A DNA stretch of 64,000 nucleotides, from assembly GCF_030160455.1 (NCBI RefSeq), contig NZ_BSOJ01000028.1, positions 40,989 through 104,988 on the forward strand, given 5' to 3'. This document shows positions 48,342 through 57,353 of the stretch, in pieces. How positions within the stretch are numbered: position 1 is the stretch's first letter; every line of letters begins with the position of its first letter. Below the pieces are notes generated by a model, which saw only the letters and a program-made list of their open reading frames with translations, ran no database searches and had not been told where the DNA came from. This stretch comes from Limnobacter litoralis (GTDB taxonomy: Bacteria > Pseudomonadota > Gammaproteobacteria > Burkholderiales > Burkholderiaceae_B). The translations under genes and the position numbers were made by a program.

Positions 48342-49316
48342 CTAGCCCTGGCGGTGTGCAGACTGTCTAAAGGAATCGAGTTCAGACGGTAAGAATCTGG
48401 ATCGAATCCAGTCAGGTGCCAATTTTGACAACGTTTGATAGCTTTCAAGGGGAAATATCCGGCCTGAGGTTCTTACATTGTCGATTTTCATGGAATCGAC
48501 GTTGTCCCTGCTCATGACGGGCTCTCCGGGCAGCAATTCCATAAAAAACGCTTGAAGCTTGGCGGCAGCGTTGGGAATCGGGATGATCAAAGGTGATTTG
48601 TCCACTGCATGCGCAGCCAAGGCCACCAATTCGGCCAGTGTGAATGTTTCAGGCCCAACCAGATCAAAGGTTGTATGAACAGTTATTTTGTCTTCGTCGG
48701 CCACCGATTTCGCAACCGCTGCACCCACATCATGAACACTGACGGGCTGAAATTTCGTTTTGGCCCCAGCCAATGGAATAACTGGAAACAGACGGCTCAA
48801 GGCTGCGAAGGTGTTTAAAAATTTGTCCGCTGGCCCGAAAACGACAGAGGGTCTGAGAATGGTCCATGCCAAACCACTGTCTTTTACAATGGCTTCGCCG
48901 TCGGTTTTGGATCTCAGGTACATGGACGGTGCCGGGTTTTGTACTCCAATACCCAGTGCGCTGATGTGCACCAGTCGATTGACGCCATGCTTCGACATGA
49001 CCGAGCAGAGCGCCTTTGGAAATTCCACGTGGTTGACCCGGAACGATTGTCCATAAGGTTTGCCTTTCTTGCTGTGCAATACGCCCAGCAGGTTCACCAC
49101 GATGTCTTGCCCTGTCACCAGCTTGCCGAGTGTCGCGCGGTCATGGATATTGGCTTTGACAACCTGACAGGTTGGCAGCATGGAAAGGTGTTTGCCCTTG
49201 TCCAGCCTGCGGGTCGGTACCGTCAGTCGGTGGCCTTGTGCGGCGAGCTGGTTGCAGACGGACTGGCCCAGAAAGCCAGAACCTCCGATGATCAGGATAT
49301 TCTTCGGTCTGCTCAT
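48342..49316 (-). CDS. NAD(P)-dependent epimerase-like protein (complex I NDUFA9-like)
   Basis: The 324-residue protein is an atypical short-chain dehydrogenase with a Rossmann motif (IIGGSGFLGQSVC near residue 9), ISALGIG near 120 and a YLRSK active-site variant near 135. In betaproteobacteria this group is labelled complex I NDUFA9 subunit-like. Substrate unknown; quinone or NADH-related roles are inferred only from family name. The lytic transglycosylase gene ends 25 bases upstream on the same strand... the stop of that gene is at 49342. Confidence 0.85.
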   Translation of the reverse strand: MSRPKNILIIGGSGFLGQSVCNQLAAQGHRLTVPTRRLDKGKHLSMLPTCQVVKANIHDRATLGKLVTGQDIVVNLLGVLHSKKGKPYGQSFRVNHVEFPKALCSVMSKHGVNRLVHISALGIGVQNPAPSMYLRSKTDGEAIVKDSGLAWTILRPSVVFGPADKFLNTFAALSRLFPVIPLAGAKTKFQPVSVHDVGAAVAKSVADEDKITVHTTFDLVGPETFTLAELVALAAHAVDKSPLIIPIPNAAAKLQAFFMELLPGEPVMSRDNVDSMKIDNVRTSGRIFPLESYQTLSKLAPDWIRSRFLPSELDSFRQSAHRQG

Positions 49317-49341
49317 GTTTGAAAATGAAGTTGTGAAATCG

Positions 49342-51348
49342 TTAATCGGTATTACGGATGATACCCAGCCTCTCTTTCAATGAAATAGAGGAGTTATTCA
49401 GAAGCAGAGAGTATGCAACGGTATTGGACATCACGTTTTTGACATATTCGCGTGTTTCGTCAAACGGGATCAGTTCTGCAAACATCGCACCCTCCATGGC
49501 GCGATTGCCCAATCGTTTTTTCCAGCTTGCCGGTCTACCGGGGCCTGCATTGTATCCGGCTGAAGCAAGCACAGGGGAGTTGTCCAGCTTTTCGTAGACC
49601 ATTTTCAGGTAGCTGGTACCCAACAACAAATTTGAATCAATGTCGTTGAGATCCGCCTTGGAAAATTGGCCAAATCCGATCTTTTTGGCCACATACTTTG
49701 CTGTTGCCGGCATGATCTGCATCAAGCCACTTGCCCCTACCCCTGATCTCGCAATCGTGACAAAACGGGATTCCTGTCGAATCAGGCCATACACCCATGA
49801 AGCATCAATACCGATGGCTTTGGTTTGGGCTTCCATGTTGTCTTTGTAGGGCGTCAGGTATCTCAAGTACAGGTCGTGCTCGTCTTGTGTTTTGTCTGCG
49901 GCGGCGATCGCTCGATCGTACAGCTCGTTGTTGTTGGCCCAGGTTGCAGCAGCCAGCAGTTGTCGATCATTCATCTGCGCGGTTTGCAGATTGAATTCCC
50001 AAAATCCTTCAGTTCTGAAGCCCGCGTTGTACAACGCAAGTGCACGTTGTAAGCCTGCATTGTTTTTGGCCTCTTTTAATTCTTCGGCCGTGACGAATTT
50101 GGGTTTGGGGGCAGTGCCGATGGTTTGCCCGAGCTCTTCCTCAGCCAGCTTGCCGTAAAAGGTGAAGGGTCTTGCAATCCGGATCCAGTTCATGCGGGCC
50201 TGGTCAAGTTGTCCTTTCGAAGCCAAAGCACGGCCGGTCCAATACAGCCACACGGCGTCATTTTGATGATCAGCGGGCAATTCTTTGACGGCTTGAATCA
50301 AGGCAGACCAATCCTCATTGAACAAGGCGGCTCTGACTTTCCATTCCTGCTGTTCAAGGTTCATGACCTTCGGATTGCTGAATGAATAATAATCTTCAGC
50401 CCGTTTGTCCCATTGCAGGGCGGCCCGATAACCAATTTCGGCCCACAACCAGGCCTTGTTGGTGTCTGAAAGCTGTTTGCCGAATTGCAATTGCAACCCT
50501 TCAGCAACACCATCTGGATCGCTTCTGGTCTGACGTGCCAACGCACTGGCCAGATAGAGGTCGTTCTCTGCCGAGTACTTTTTTTGGTTTTTAAGGAATT
50601 GCTCGGGTTTGAAAATGGCCGTGTGCAACAGGTCTTTGTCGATGTATTTACCCCAATGCGTGTCTTGAAGTTCATCGACAAAGGCAAGCGCGTTGGTCAA
50701 CTGGTTGTTGGCCACAAGGTTGAGAATGCGAAGGTCCAGAAGGTCAGCCGACACAATTTTTCTTTCATAGAAAGACTTCAGCATGACTCGGCATGTCTTT
50801 GGCAGTCGCTGATCCGTATTCAAAACCACCATGACGTCGCTTTTGACCACTTCGCCTTGGTCGGCTGACAGCAACATGTCTGCGCACTGGACATCCTGGT
50901 CGGGTTTGTACCTCAGCAATGCACGTTGTTGCTGGTAGCGTTCCCACTTTCCAGCGCGTGCAAGTTGCCCCAGCCACTGGCGTCGCAATTGTTCAGCAGG
51001 CCAGCTGTTCTCACTGGCTTGAAGCACGGGGATCACAGCACCCGCCGACCAGACCGTCGGATCGTCGTCGGGATCGTCCGATAGGGTCGGAGTCTTTCCA
51101 CGTTGGCTTAAACGAAATGCCCAAACCTCTGCATAGGGCTTGAACGGACTGTTTTTAGGCAACTGCGAGGTAAGCTGATTGAAGGTCTGTACATCGCCTT
51201 GAGCATAAGCATCCTTGATTCGCTGTAAAGTGTTGTCAGGTCCACTGAATGAAATTGCCATGGCCGTCGTGGGTACGAGCAGGGCAACTGCCATCAACTT
51301 GTGGAAGACACTGTACGGCTTGAAGAATCTGGCGGGCTTTATGAGCAT
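49342..51348 (-). CDS. slt: Soluble lytic murein transglycosylase
   Basis: Slt cleaves peptidoglycan glycan strands to 1,6-anhydro products. The 668-residue protein has a signal peptide (basic n-region, then a hydrophobic core ending PTTAMA), a long helical superhelix (U and L domains, about 35-470) and a C-terminal transglycosylase domain with catalytic Glu in RQESRF, then GLMQIMPATA and YNAGPGRPASW. I chose the ATG at 51348; one at 51357 is possible. Its start codon overlaps the start of the divergent fcl gene, so the two promoters must lie within the opposite gene. Confidence 0.94.
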   Translation of the reverse strand: MLIKPARFFKPYSVFHKLMAVALLVPTTAMAISFSGPDNTLQRIKDAYAQGDVQTFNQLTSQLPKNSPFKPYAEVWAFRLSQRGKTPTLSDDPDDDPTVWSAGAVIPVLQASENSWPAEQLRRQWLGQLARAGKWERYQQQRALLRYKPDQDVQCADMLLSADQGEVVKSDVMVVLNTDQRLPKTCRVMLKSFYERKIVSADLLDLRILNLVANNQLTNALAFVDELQDTHWGKYIDKDLLHTAIFKPEQFLKNQKKYSAENDLYLASALARQTRSDPDGVAEGLQLQFGKQLSDTNKAWLWAEIGYRAALQWDKRAEDYYSFSNPKVMNLEQQEWKVRAALFNEDWSALIQAVKELPADHQNDAVWLYWTGRALASKGQLDQARMNWIRIARPFTFYGKLAEEELGQTIGTAPKPKFVTAEELKEAKNNAGLQRALALYNAGFRTEGFWEFNLQTAQMNDRQLLAAATWANNNELYDRAIAAADKTQDEHDLYLRYLTPYKDNMEAQTKAIGIDASWVYGLIRQESRFVTIARSGVGASGLMQIMPATAKYVAKKIGFGQFSKADLNDIDSNLLLGTSYLKMVYEKLDNSPVLASAGYNAGPGRPASWKKRLGNRAMEGAMFAELIPFDETREYVKNVMSNTVAYSLLLNNSSISLKERLGIIRNTD

Positions 51349-51922
51349 GAATCCCATCAATAAAATAGAACTTAGAAAAAATCTGATAAATCGCCGCTTG
51401 TCATTGAATTTCGGGCAAATTGAGGCTGATTCAATCTTGATCAAGCAAGCGCTTATCACTTTACTCCAATCGCTGGATGTCTGCACGGTTGCGCTTTACT
51501 ATCCGATCAAGCAAGAGCCCGATTTGCTGGCAATTTGCGAAAGTACAACGTTAGACAAGGTTCAGTGGTGCTTGCCGCGTTGTCGGGTAGAAGGACCCGA
51601 TCGCTGGCTGGATTTTCTTCAGTTCAAGGCGGGAGATCCCCTGGTATCGGGTCTGTATCAGATTCCCACCCCACAGCGTGAAGTGCAGGTCGTTCCAGAC
51701 TGCCTGGTACTGCCTTGCGTCGGCTTTAACCGAGACGGTGCAAGGCTGGGTTATGGCGCAGGCTGGTACGACAGAACGCTTGAAAAATCAATGCCCAAGT
51801 ACACGATCGGTGTGGCTTACGACTGGTCTGAGCTTGCTGTTCGGTTTCAAGAAAAACACGATCGCTTGATGTCCTTTGTTGTCACCCCCACACGCGTTAT
51901 GAAAACAGCCCCTACGGCTTGA
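51341..51922 (+). CDS. 5-formyltetrahydrofolate cyclo-ligase
   Basis: This enzyme converts 5-formyl-THF to 5,10-methenyl-THF with ATP, returning it to the one-carbon pool. The 193-residue protein has IELRKNLINRRLSL near the N-terminus and the signature CVGFNRDGARLGYGAGWYDRTL near residue 130. The ATG at 51341 or 51347 fits; both overlap the slt start region. It converges with metF by 11 bases. Confidence 0.93.
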   Translation: MSMNPINKIELRKNLINRRLSLNFGQIEADSILIKQALITLLQSLDVCTVALYYPIKQEPDLLAICESTTLDKVQWCLPRCRVEGPDRWLDFLQFKAGDPLVSGLYQIPTPQREVQVVPDCLVLPCVGFNRDGARLGYGAGWYDRTLEKSMPKYTIGVAYDWSELAVRFQEKHDRLMSFVVTPTRVMKTAPTA

Positions 51923-52730
51923 TTCTGTCCAGAATGGCCAGCGTCGCGTCTGCGGAGTTCATCGTGTAAAAATGCAGTCCGTCAACGCCTTCATTCACCA
52001 GCTTGTTGCACATTGACGCAACCACTTCAAGACCGAATTCCCGAATACTGTCCCTGTCGTCACCAAAACTTTGAAGTCTGTTTCGGATCCAGCGAGGAAT
52101 TTCAGCGCCACAGGCGTCTGAAAAGCGCGCCAACTGGCTGTAATTGGTGATTGGCATGATGCCCGGAATGAGCGGTATGTCCACTTCTGCCTTGACCTTG
52201 TCCCTGAAATAGAGAAATGCGTCGGTGTTGAAGAAATACTGGGTTATTGCCGAATTTGCGCCGCATTTGACCTTGTTTACAAAAGCCTTTAGGTCGTCTG
52301 TAGGGCTTTTTGCCTGTGGATGGGTTTCGGGGTAAGCCGCGACCTCAATGAAAAAGTGGTCACCGGTTTCTCGACGAATAAAGCTGACCAGTTCGCTGGC
52401 GTATCGAAATGAACCGGAGGACAGCATGCCGGAGGGTAAATCGCCCCGTAATGCGACAAGCCGTCGTATGCCGTGCGATTTGTATTCCAGTAGCAGCTCG
52501 CGGAGCTCACTTTCTGTTGAGCCAATGCAAGACAGGTGGGGGGCCGCCTCCGAGCCCGCCCGTTGAATATCTAGGACAGTCGTCAGTGTGCCTGCCTGTG
52601 TAGATCCGCCCGCACCAAAAGTCACCGAAAAAAACTCGGGGCTTCTTTCGGCCAGTCGGCGGTGAACCTCTTTGAGCTTTTCAGCGCCTTCGGCGGTTTT
52701 CGCAGGAAAAAATTCGAAACTGATGTTCAT
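51912..52730 (-). CDS. metF: 5,10-methylenetetrahydrofolate reductase
   Basis: MetF reduces 5,10-methylene-THF to 5-methyl-THF with FAD and NADH, giving methyl groups for methionine. The 272-residue protein has SFEFFPAKT at residue 4, SVTFGAGGST near 36, LVALRGDLP near 93 and ITQYFFNTDAFLYF near 165, the usual short bacterial form. It follows tlyA by 9 bases in the same operon direction as ahcY and metK. Confidence 0.97.
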   Translation of the reverse strand: MNISFEFFPAKTAEGAEKLKEVHRRLAERSPEFFSVTFGAGGSTQAGTLTTVLDIQRAGSEAAPHLSCIGSTESELRELLLEYKSHGIRRLVALRGDLPSGMLSSGSFRYASELVSFIRRETGDHFFIEVAAYPETHPQAKSPTDDLKAFVNKVKCGANSAITQYFFNTDAFLYFRDKVKAEVDIPLIPGIMPITNYSQLARFSDACGAEIPRWIRNRLQSFGDDRDSIREFGLEVVASMCNKLVNEGVDGLHFYTMNSADATLAILDRIKP

Positions 52731-52739
52731 GTTTTGGTG

Positions 52740-53516
52740 TCAATTTTGTTTGCGCACATGCGCGAAATATTCTTGGTTGCCATCGCCGCCAGTAATAGAG
52801 CAGGGAAAAAAATCAAGTAGCTCTAGCTTGCAGTTTTCACATCGTATTCCCAAATTTTGCTTGATGCTGGGTAGGTGACCTTGTAGGTCTTTCACGATTC
52901 CGCTTTTCCCCAGTGCGGCTGGCCCTAGTTCAAACTGCGGCTTGACCAAAAGCAGTGCCTGTTTGCCGACATCCATCAGACTGGCCACATTGTGAAGCAC
53001 TTTCTCCAGGCTGATGAATGACAAATCAGCCACTACCAGGTCAAAAGGCAGGCAGTCGGGTTTCGCTGTCAGCATGCGTGTCGTTAATTCTTCGACGTTT
53101 ACCGTTTTCAGGTTGACACCTTCCAACGAAAGAACCGATGGATGGTTCTTGAGCTTTGGATGCAATTGATCTCTGCCCACATCAATACCCACAACACTCA
53201 ATGCGCCTGCTTGCAACAGGCAGTCCGTAAAGCCTCCGGTGGACTGCCCGAGATCCAGACATCGCAATCCGTCGACATTCAGGCCGGTGTGTTGCAGGGC
53301 GCCCGACAACTTGACGCCACCACGCGAGACGAAGCGGCCAGCCGCATCATCCAGCAGCTTCAGTTCAACGTGGGCTTCAATGCCTTGCGACGCTTTTTTA
53401 ACGGTCTCAAACTGGGTGCCAAACCTGGCGCAAACCAGGCCCCTGGAGATCATGTCCTGTGCCTGTGCACGTGAAGTGCACAGGTTTCGGTTCACCAGGG
53501 CGAGGTCGGCGCGCAA
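52740..53516 (-). CDS. tlyA: TlyA-family RNA methyltransferase
   Basis: The 258-residue protein has an S4 RNA-binding domain (about 1-60) and an FtsJ-type SAM-dependent methyltransferase domain (about 75-255) with CLDLGQSTGGFTDCLLQAG near residue 88. TlyA proteins 2'-O-methylate rRNA; some are hemolysin-labelled. The start is TTG at 53516, 20 bases after the ahcY stop, giving the family N-terminus MRADLALVNRNL with no ATG available. It sits in the methyl-cycle cluster. Confidence 0.92.
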   Translation of the reverse strand: MRADLALVNRNLCTSRAQAQDMISRGLVCARFGTQFETVKKASQGIEAHVELKLLDDAAGRFVSRGGVKLSGALQHTGLNVDGLRCLDLGQSTGGFTDCLLQAGALSVVGIDVGRDQLHPKLKNHPSVLSLEGVNLKTVNVEELTTRMLTAKPDCLPFDLVVADLSFISLEKVLHNVASLMDVGKQALLLVKPQFELGPAALGKSGIVKDLQGHLPSIKQNLGIRCENCKLELLDFFPCSITGGDGNQEYFAHVRKQN

Positions 53517-53536
53517 GATTAAATGGCAGGCAAATA

Positions 53537-54964
53537 TCAGTAGCGGTAGTGCTCAGGCTTGTAAGGGCCTTCGGATTGCACGCCAATGTAGGCCGCCTGA
53601 GATGGGCTCAGTTCGGTGAGTTGTGCGCCAATCTTCAGCAAGTGCAAGCGTGCAACCTTTTCGTCCAGGTGCTTGGGCAGCACATAAACGCCTACCGGGT
53701 ATTTGTCAGCATTGGTCCACAGCTCAATTTGCGCGATGGTCTGATTGGCAAAGCTCGAAGACATCACAAACGAGGGGTGACCAGTTCCACAACCCAGGTT
53801 CACCAAGCGACCTTCAGCCAGCATAATGATGCGCTTGCCGTCCGGGAAGATGATGTGATCAACCTGGGGTTTGATGTTCTCCCAACGGTACTTTTTTACG
53901 CTGGCGATGTCGATTTCATTGTCGAAGTGCCCAATGTTGCAAACAATCGCTTGGTCTTTCATCTTGATCATGTGATCGTGCGTGATGATGTCTTTGTTGC
54001 CAGTGGCGGTCACGAAGATGTCCGCCTTGTCGCAGGCGTAGTCCATGGTGACCACTTTGTAGCCTTCCATCGCAGCCTGCAGCGCACAAATCGGATCAAT
54101 TTCTGTCACCCAAACTTGCGCAGACAATGCACGAAGCGCCTGGGCTGAGCCCTTGCCCACGTCTCCGTAACCGGCCACGACGGCGACCTTGCCGGCAATC
54201 ATCACGTCGGTGGCTCGCTTGATACCGTCCACCAGTGATTCACGGCAACCATACAGGTTGTCGAATTTGGACTTGGTGACTGAGTCGTTCACGTTGATCG
54301 CGGGGAAGGCGAGCTCGCCCTTCTTGTGCATTTCGTAAAGGCGGTGAACGCCAGTTGTAGTTTCCTCGGTCACACCCCGAACTTCTTTGAGGCGCTTGGA
54401 ATACCACTTTGGGTCTTTCTTCAGTGTCGCGCGAATGGCGTTAAACAAACAAACTTCCTCTTCGCTGCCAGGGTTGTCCAGAATCGACTGGTCACTTTCA
54501 GCTTTGGTGCCCAGGTGGAGCAGCAATGTGGCGTCTCCACCGTCATCCAGGATCATGTTTGTGTAGCCACCGTCCGCCCATTCAAAAATACGGTGTGTGT
54601 AATCCCAATAGTCAACCAGGTTTTCGCCTTTAACCGCAAAAACCGGAATGCCTGCGGCAGCAATGGCGGCGGCGGCATGGTCTTGAGTGGAGTAAATGTT
54701 GCAAGATGCCCAGCGCACTTCGGCGCCCAACGCCACCAAGGTTTCAATCAGAACCGCAGTCTGAATGGTCATGTGCAATGACCCGGTGATGCGTGCGCCT
54801 TTGAGTGGTTTGGAAGATGCGTACTCCGAGCGAATAGCCATGAGGCCGGGCATCTCGGTTTCAGCAATGGCAATTTCCTTGCGTCCAAAATCAGCAAGGC
54901 TGATGTCTTTGATCTTGAAGTCTTCAGCACCAGAGGCTGTTACGGGTTTGGCGATAGCGTTCAT
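53537..54964 (-). CDS. ahcY: S-adenosylhomocysteinase
   Basis: AhcY hydrolyses SAH to adenosine and homocysteine, relieving product inhibition of methyltransferases. The 475-residue protein has the NAD-binding motif [21 protein letters not shown] and the C-terminal PDHYRY-like tail (KPEHYRY) with the Lys and Tyr that close the NAD site. The ATG at 54964 follows a GGAGG at the right distance. An SAH riboswitch lies in the leader. Confidence 0.98.
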   Translation of the reverse strand: MNAIAKPVTASGAEDFKIKDISLADFGRKEIAIAETEMPGLMAIRSEYASSKPLKGARITGSLHMTIQTAVLIETLVALGAEVRWASCNIYSTQDHAAAAIAAAGIPVFAVKGENLVDYWDYTHRIFEWADGGYTNMILDDGGDATLLLHLGTKAESDQSILDNPGSEEEVCLFNAIRATLKKDPKWYSKRLKEVRGVTEETTTGVHRLYEMHKKGELAFPAINVNDSVTKSKFDNLYGCRESLVDGIKRATDVMIAGKVAVVAGYGDVGKGSAQALRALSAQVWVTEIDPICALQAAMEGYKVVTMDYACDKADIFVTATGNKDIITHDHMIKMKDQAIVCNIGHFDNEIDIASVKKYRWENIKPQVDHIIFPDGKRIIMLAEGRLVNLGCGTGHPSFVMSSSFANQTIAQIELWTNADKYPVGVYVLPKHLDEKVARLHLLKIGAQLTELSPSQAAYIGVQSEGPYKPEHYRY

Positions 54965-55000
54965 CACGCCCTCCTTTAAAAAGTCCAAAAAAGAAAGAAG

Positions 55001-55071
55001 CGTGAGCGCCGTTGTTTATTTTGAATTCGAGCCTAGCATCAGGTAAACCCAATGTCGCAACGCTCCTCGAA
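55001..55071 (-). promoter_or_regulatory. S-adenosylhomocysteine (SAH) riboswitch
   Basis: On the minus strand the leader has the SAH motif: CGAGGAGCG with UUGCGAC, then AGGCUCG pairing with CGAG to close P1, and finally CAACGGCGCUCACG whose CGCUC pairs with GAGCG to form the pseudoknot-like P4. This fits the SAH riboswitch family, which turns on ahcY when SAH builds up. Its 3' end is about 35 bases before the ahcY start. It is identified from the motif by eye only. Confidence 0.9.
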
Positions 55072-55098
55072 TTTTTGAATTTTATCAGTTTCCCGTGA

Positions 55099-55133
55099 CT
55101 TCGGGGCGTAGACAAATTGTCCTGCCCCCGAAG
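55099..55133 (-). repeat. Long imperfect inverted repeat between metK and ahcY
   Basis: CTTCGGGGC at 55099-55107 pairs with GCCCCCGAAG at 55124-55133 with one extra base, and an inner palindrome GACAAATTGTC lies at 55111-55121. No T run follows on either strand within a few bases, so a classic terminator is unlikely. It may protect the metK 3' end or act with the ahcY leader. Confidence 0.55.
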
Positions 55134-55139
55134 CAACGA

Positions 55140-56306
55140 TTAAAGGCCTGCAGCAGCGCGCAAAGCCTCGGCTCGGTCTGTTTTTTCCCAGGTGAACTCT
55201 GGTTCTTCACGGCCGAAATGGCCGTAAGCGGCAGTTTTTGCATAGATCGGACGCAAGAGGTCCAGCATCTTGACGATACCCTTGGGTCTGAGGTCGAAAT
55301 GCGCCGCAACCAACTCAGTAATTGCCTGATCTGAAATACGCCCGGTGCCGTAGGTGTTTACCGTGATCGATGTCGGTCTTGCCACGCCAATCGCGTAACT
55401 GACCTGCACCTGGCATCGTTCCGCCAAACCAGCGGCCACGATGTTTTTGGCCACATATCGGCCCGCGTAAGCTGCCGAGCGGTCCACCTTGGAGGGGTCT
55501 TTGCCGGAAAATGCACCGCCGCCGTGGGGTGCTGAACCCCCGTAGGTGTCCACGATGATCTTGCGGCCTGTCAAGCCACAGTCCCCTTGCGGGCCGCCAA
55601 TCACAAAGCGCCCAGTGGGGTTCACCAGGAAGTTGATGTCGCCTTTGATGAGTTCTTTGGGCAATACGGGCTTGATGATTTCTTCAATCACAGCCTCGCG
55701 CAGGTTCGCAAGTGCGATGTCAGGGTGATGTTGTGTCGACAAAACCACCGTGTCGATCGAATCTGGCTTGCCATCCACATACCGCACTGTGACTTGGGAT
55801 TTGGCATCGGGTCTCAACCAGTTCAAACGGCCATCTTTTCGAAGCAGGCTTTGGCGCTGCACCAACTTGTGAGCCAGGCTGATGGGCAACGGCATCAGTT
55901 CAGGCGTTTCACGGCAAGCATAGCCAAACATCAAGCCCTGATCACCCGCACCTTGGTCCAGATTGTCATCGTGTGCCTTGTCAACGCCCTGGGCAATGTC
56001 AGGGCTTTGCTTGTCATAGCAAACCATGACTGCGCAGGCTTTGTAGTCGATCCCATAATCGGAATTGTCATACCCGATGCGTTTGATGGTTTCCCGGGCC
56101 ACGTCGATGTAGTTGACCTGGGCTGTGGTCGTGATTTCACCCGCCATGACCACCAAACCAGTGTTGGTCAGAGTTTCAGCAGCAACTCGCGCTGTAGGGT
56201 CTTGTTCGAGAATGGCATCCAGAATGGCATCTGAAATTTGGTCAGCCACCTTGTCTGGGTGGCCCTCAGAGACAGATTCGGATGTGAATAGAAAATCGTT
56301 AGACAT
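55140..56306 (-). CDS. metK: S-adenosylmethionine synthase
   Basis: MetK makes SAM from methionine and ATP. The 388-residue protein has the motifs [18 protein letters not shown] near residue 10, [12 protein letters not shown] near 117 and [16 protein letters not shown] near 261. It has its own strong promoter and a 115-base leader. It is divergent from the acyltransferase genes and precedes ahcY on the same strand. Confidence 0.98.
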   Translation of the reverse strand: MSNDFLFTSESVSEGHPDKVADQISDAILDAILEQDPTARVAAETLTNTGLVVMAGEITTTAQVNYIDVARETIKRIGYDNSDYGIDYKACAVMVCYDKQSPDIAQGVDKAHDDNLDQGAGDQGLMFGYACRETPELMPLPISLAHKLVQRQSLLRKDGRLNWLRPDAKSQVTVRYVDGKPDSIDTVVLSTQHHPDIALANLREAVIEEIIKPVLPKELIKGDINFLVNPTGRFVIGGPQGDCGLTGRKIIVDTYGGSAPHGGGAFSGKDPSKVDRSAAYAGRYVAKNIVAAGLAERCQVQVSYAIGVARPTSITVNTYGTGRISDQAITELVAAHFDLRPKGIVKMLDLLRPIYAKTAAYGHFGREEPEFTWEKTDRAEALRAAAGL

Positions 56307-56313
56307 AAAAAAA

Positions 56314-56355
56314 CTCCAAGGTTGATACGGCGAAGCCGGTACACAATCTGTGGAG
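56314..56355 (-). promoter_or_regulatory. metK leader hairpin that can cover the ribosome binding site
   Basis: On the minus strand TGGAG (56318-56314), the likely ribosome binding site 7 bases before the metK ATG, can pair with CTCCA at 56355-56351. Between them lies an inner hairpin CGGC-TTC-GCCG. Such a fold would hide the ribosome binding site and could be controlled by a metabolite or protein. I recognise no known SAM riboswitch class here. Confidence 0.5.
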
Positions 56356-56427
56356 CTCGGCGACGCTTTAGCAGATTTATTTTTAGTTCGCCCCGCAAGT
56401 TGTCGTGTTAACTCAGCGAACGCAATT

Positions 56428-56455
56428 AATATACAACATCTGCGCTAAATGTCAA
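56428..56455 (-). promoter_or_regulatory. Sigma-70 promoter of metK
   Basis: On the minus strand TTGACA (56455-56450) and TATATT (56433-56428) are 16 bases apart, nearly a consensus promoter. Transcription would start near 56421, giving a leader of about 115 bases before the metK ATG at 56306. Confidence 0.75.
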
Positions 56456-56477
56456 AACGACTGACTAGACCAACTGG

Positions 56478-57353
56478 ATGATCCGTTTACTTTTCTACTT
56501 TCTGTCACGCTGGCCGCTCTGGGCTCTTCACGCTTTCGGTTCGGCTCTGGGGTGGGCCATCTACACTTTATCCCCCTCCTATCGCCGCAAAATGTTCGCC
56601 CATGCCTCGGTGGCTTACCCTGACCCTGCACTGTGTAAAAGGGTCGTTCACTCGTCTGTCGGGCAGGCGGGAAAGGCCATTCTTGAGCTGCCCTTTTTGT
56701 GGGGAAGAACCACCGCTGAAGGGGCAGCATCTTGCACTGATTACATCGGATGGGAGGTTATTGAGGCCGCCCAGCGCGCCGGCAAAGGCATCATATTTCT
56801 AACGCCGCACTTGGGCAGTTTTGAGTCCACGGCGCAGGTGTTTTCTGCCCGTGCGCCGATTACCGTGCTTTACCGGCCCAATCGCAATGCGCAATTGCAG
56901 CAGATCATCGAAGCAAGCCGCAAGCGCGAGAATGTGGCCATTGCGCCCACAACACTGGCGGGAGTTAAAGTTCTTTTGAAAGCGCTTCGTCGCGGCGAGG
57001 CAGTGGGCATGTTGCCCGATCAAGTGCCCAATTATCAGGAGGGTGTTTGGGCACCCATGTTCGGCAAAACGGCTTACACCATGACCTTGCCTGCAAGTCT
57101 TTTTCACGCAAGCGGTGCCACGATCATTCTGGCCTTGGGTATTCGCAAACCCTGGGGGCGCGGTTTTACCCTGATTCTTGAAAAAGGTCCTGAATCCTTG
57201 AGCAAAGAACCCCATCTTGCTGCCGCTGAAATCAACAGGGCCATGGAGTCGCTTATCATGCGGTACCCCAGCCAGTACTACTGGGGATATGAACGATACA
57301 AAGCGCCCAAAGGGCAGCCTGACAATCACAATCAGACGGAGACCGTTCTTTGA
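56478..57353 (+). CDS. LpxL/HtrB-family lysophospholipid acyltransferase (first copy)
   Basis: The 291-residue protein has an N-terminal membrane segment and an acyltransferase domain with the HX4E motif in TPHLGSFES near residue 110, followed by VLYRPNRN and PDQVP. It resembles lipid A late acyltransferases LpxL/LpxM, which add a secondary acyl chain to Kdo2-lipid IVA. It is followed at once by a second copy, with which it overlaps as TTGA; chain specificity cannot be told. Confidence 0.9.
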   Translation: MIRLLFYFLSRWPLWALHAFGSALGWAIYTLSPSYRRKMFAHASVAYPDPALCKRVVHSSVGQAGKAILELPFLWGRTTAEGAASCTDYIGWEVIEAAQRAGKGIIFLTPHLGSFESTAQVFSARAPITVLYRPNRNAQLQQIIEASRKRENVAIAPTTLAGVKVLLKALRRGEAVGMLPDQVPNYQEGVWAPMFGKTAYTMTLPASLFHASGATIILALGIRKPWGRGFTLILEKGPESLSKEPHLAAAEINRAMESLIMRYPSQYYWGYERYKAPKGQPDNHNQTETVL

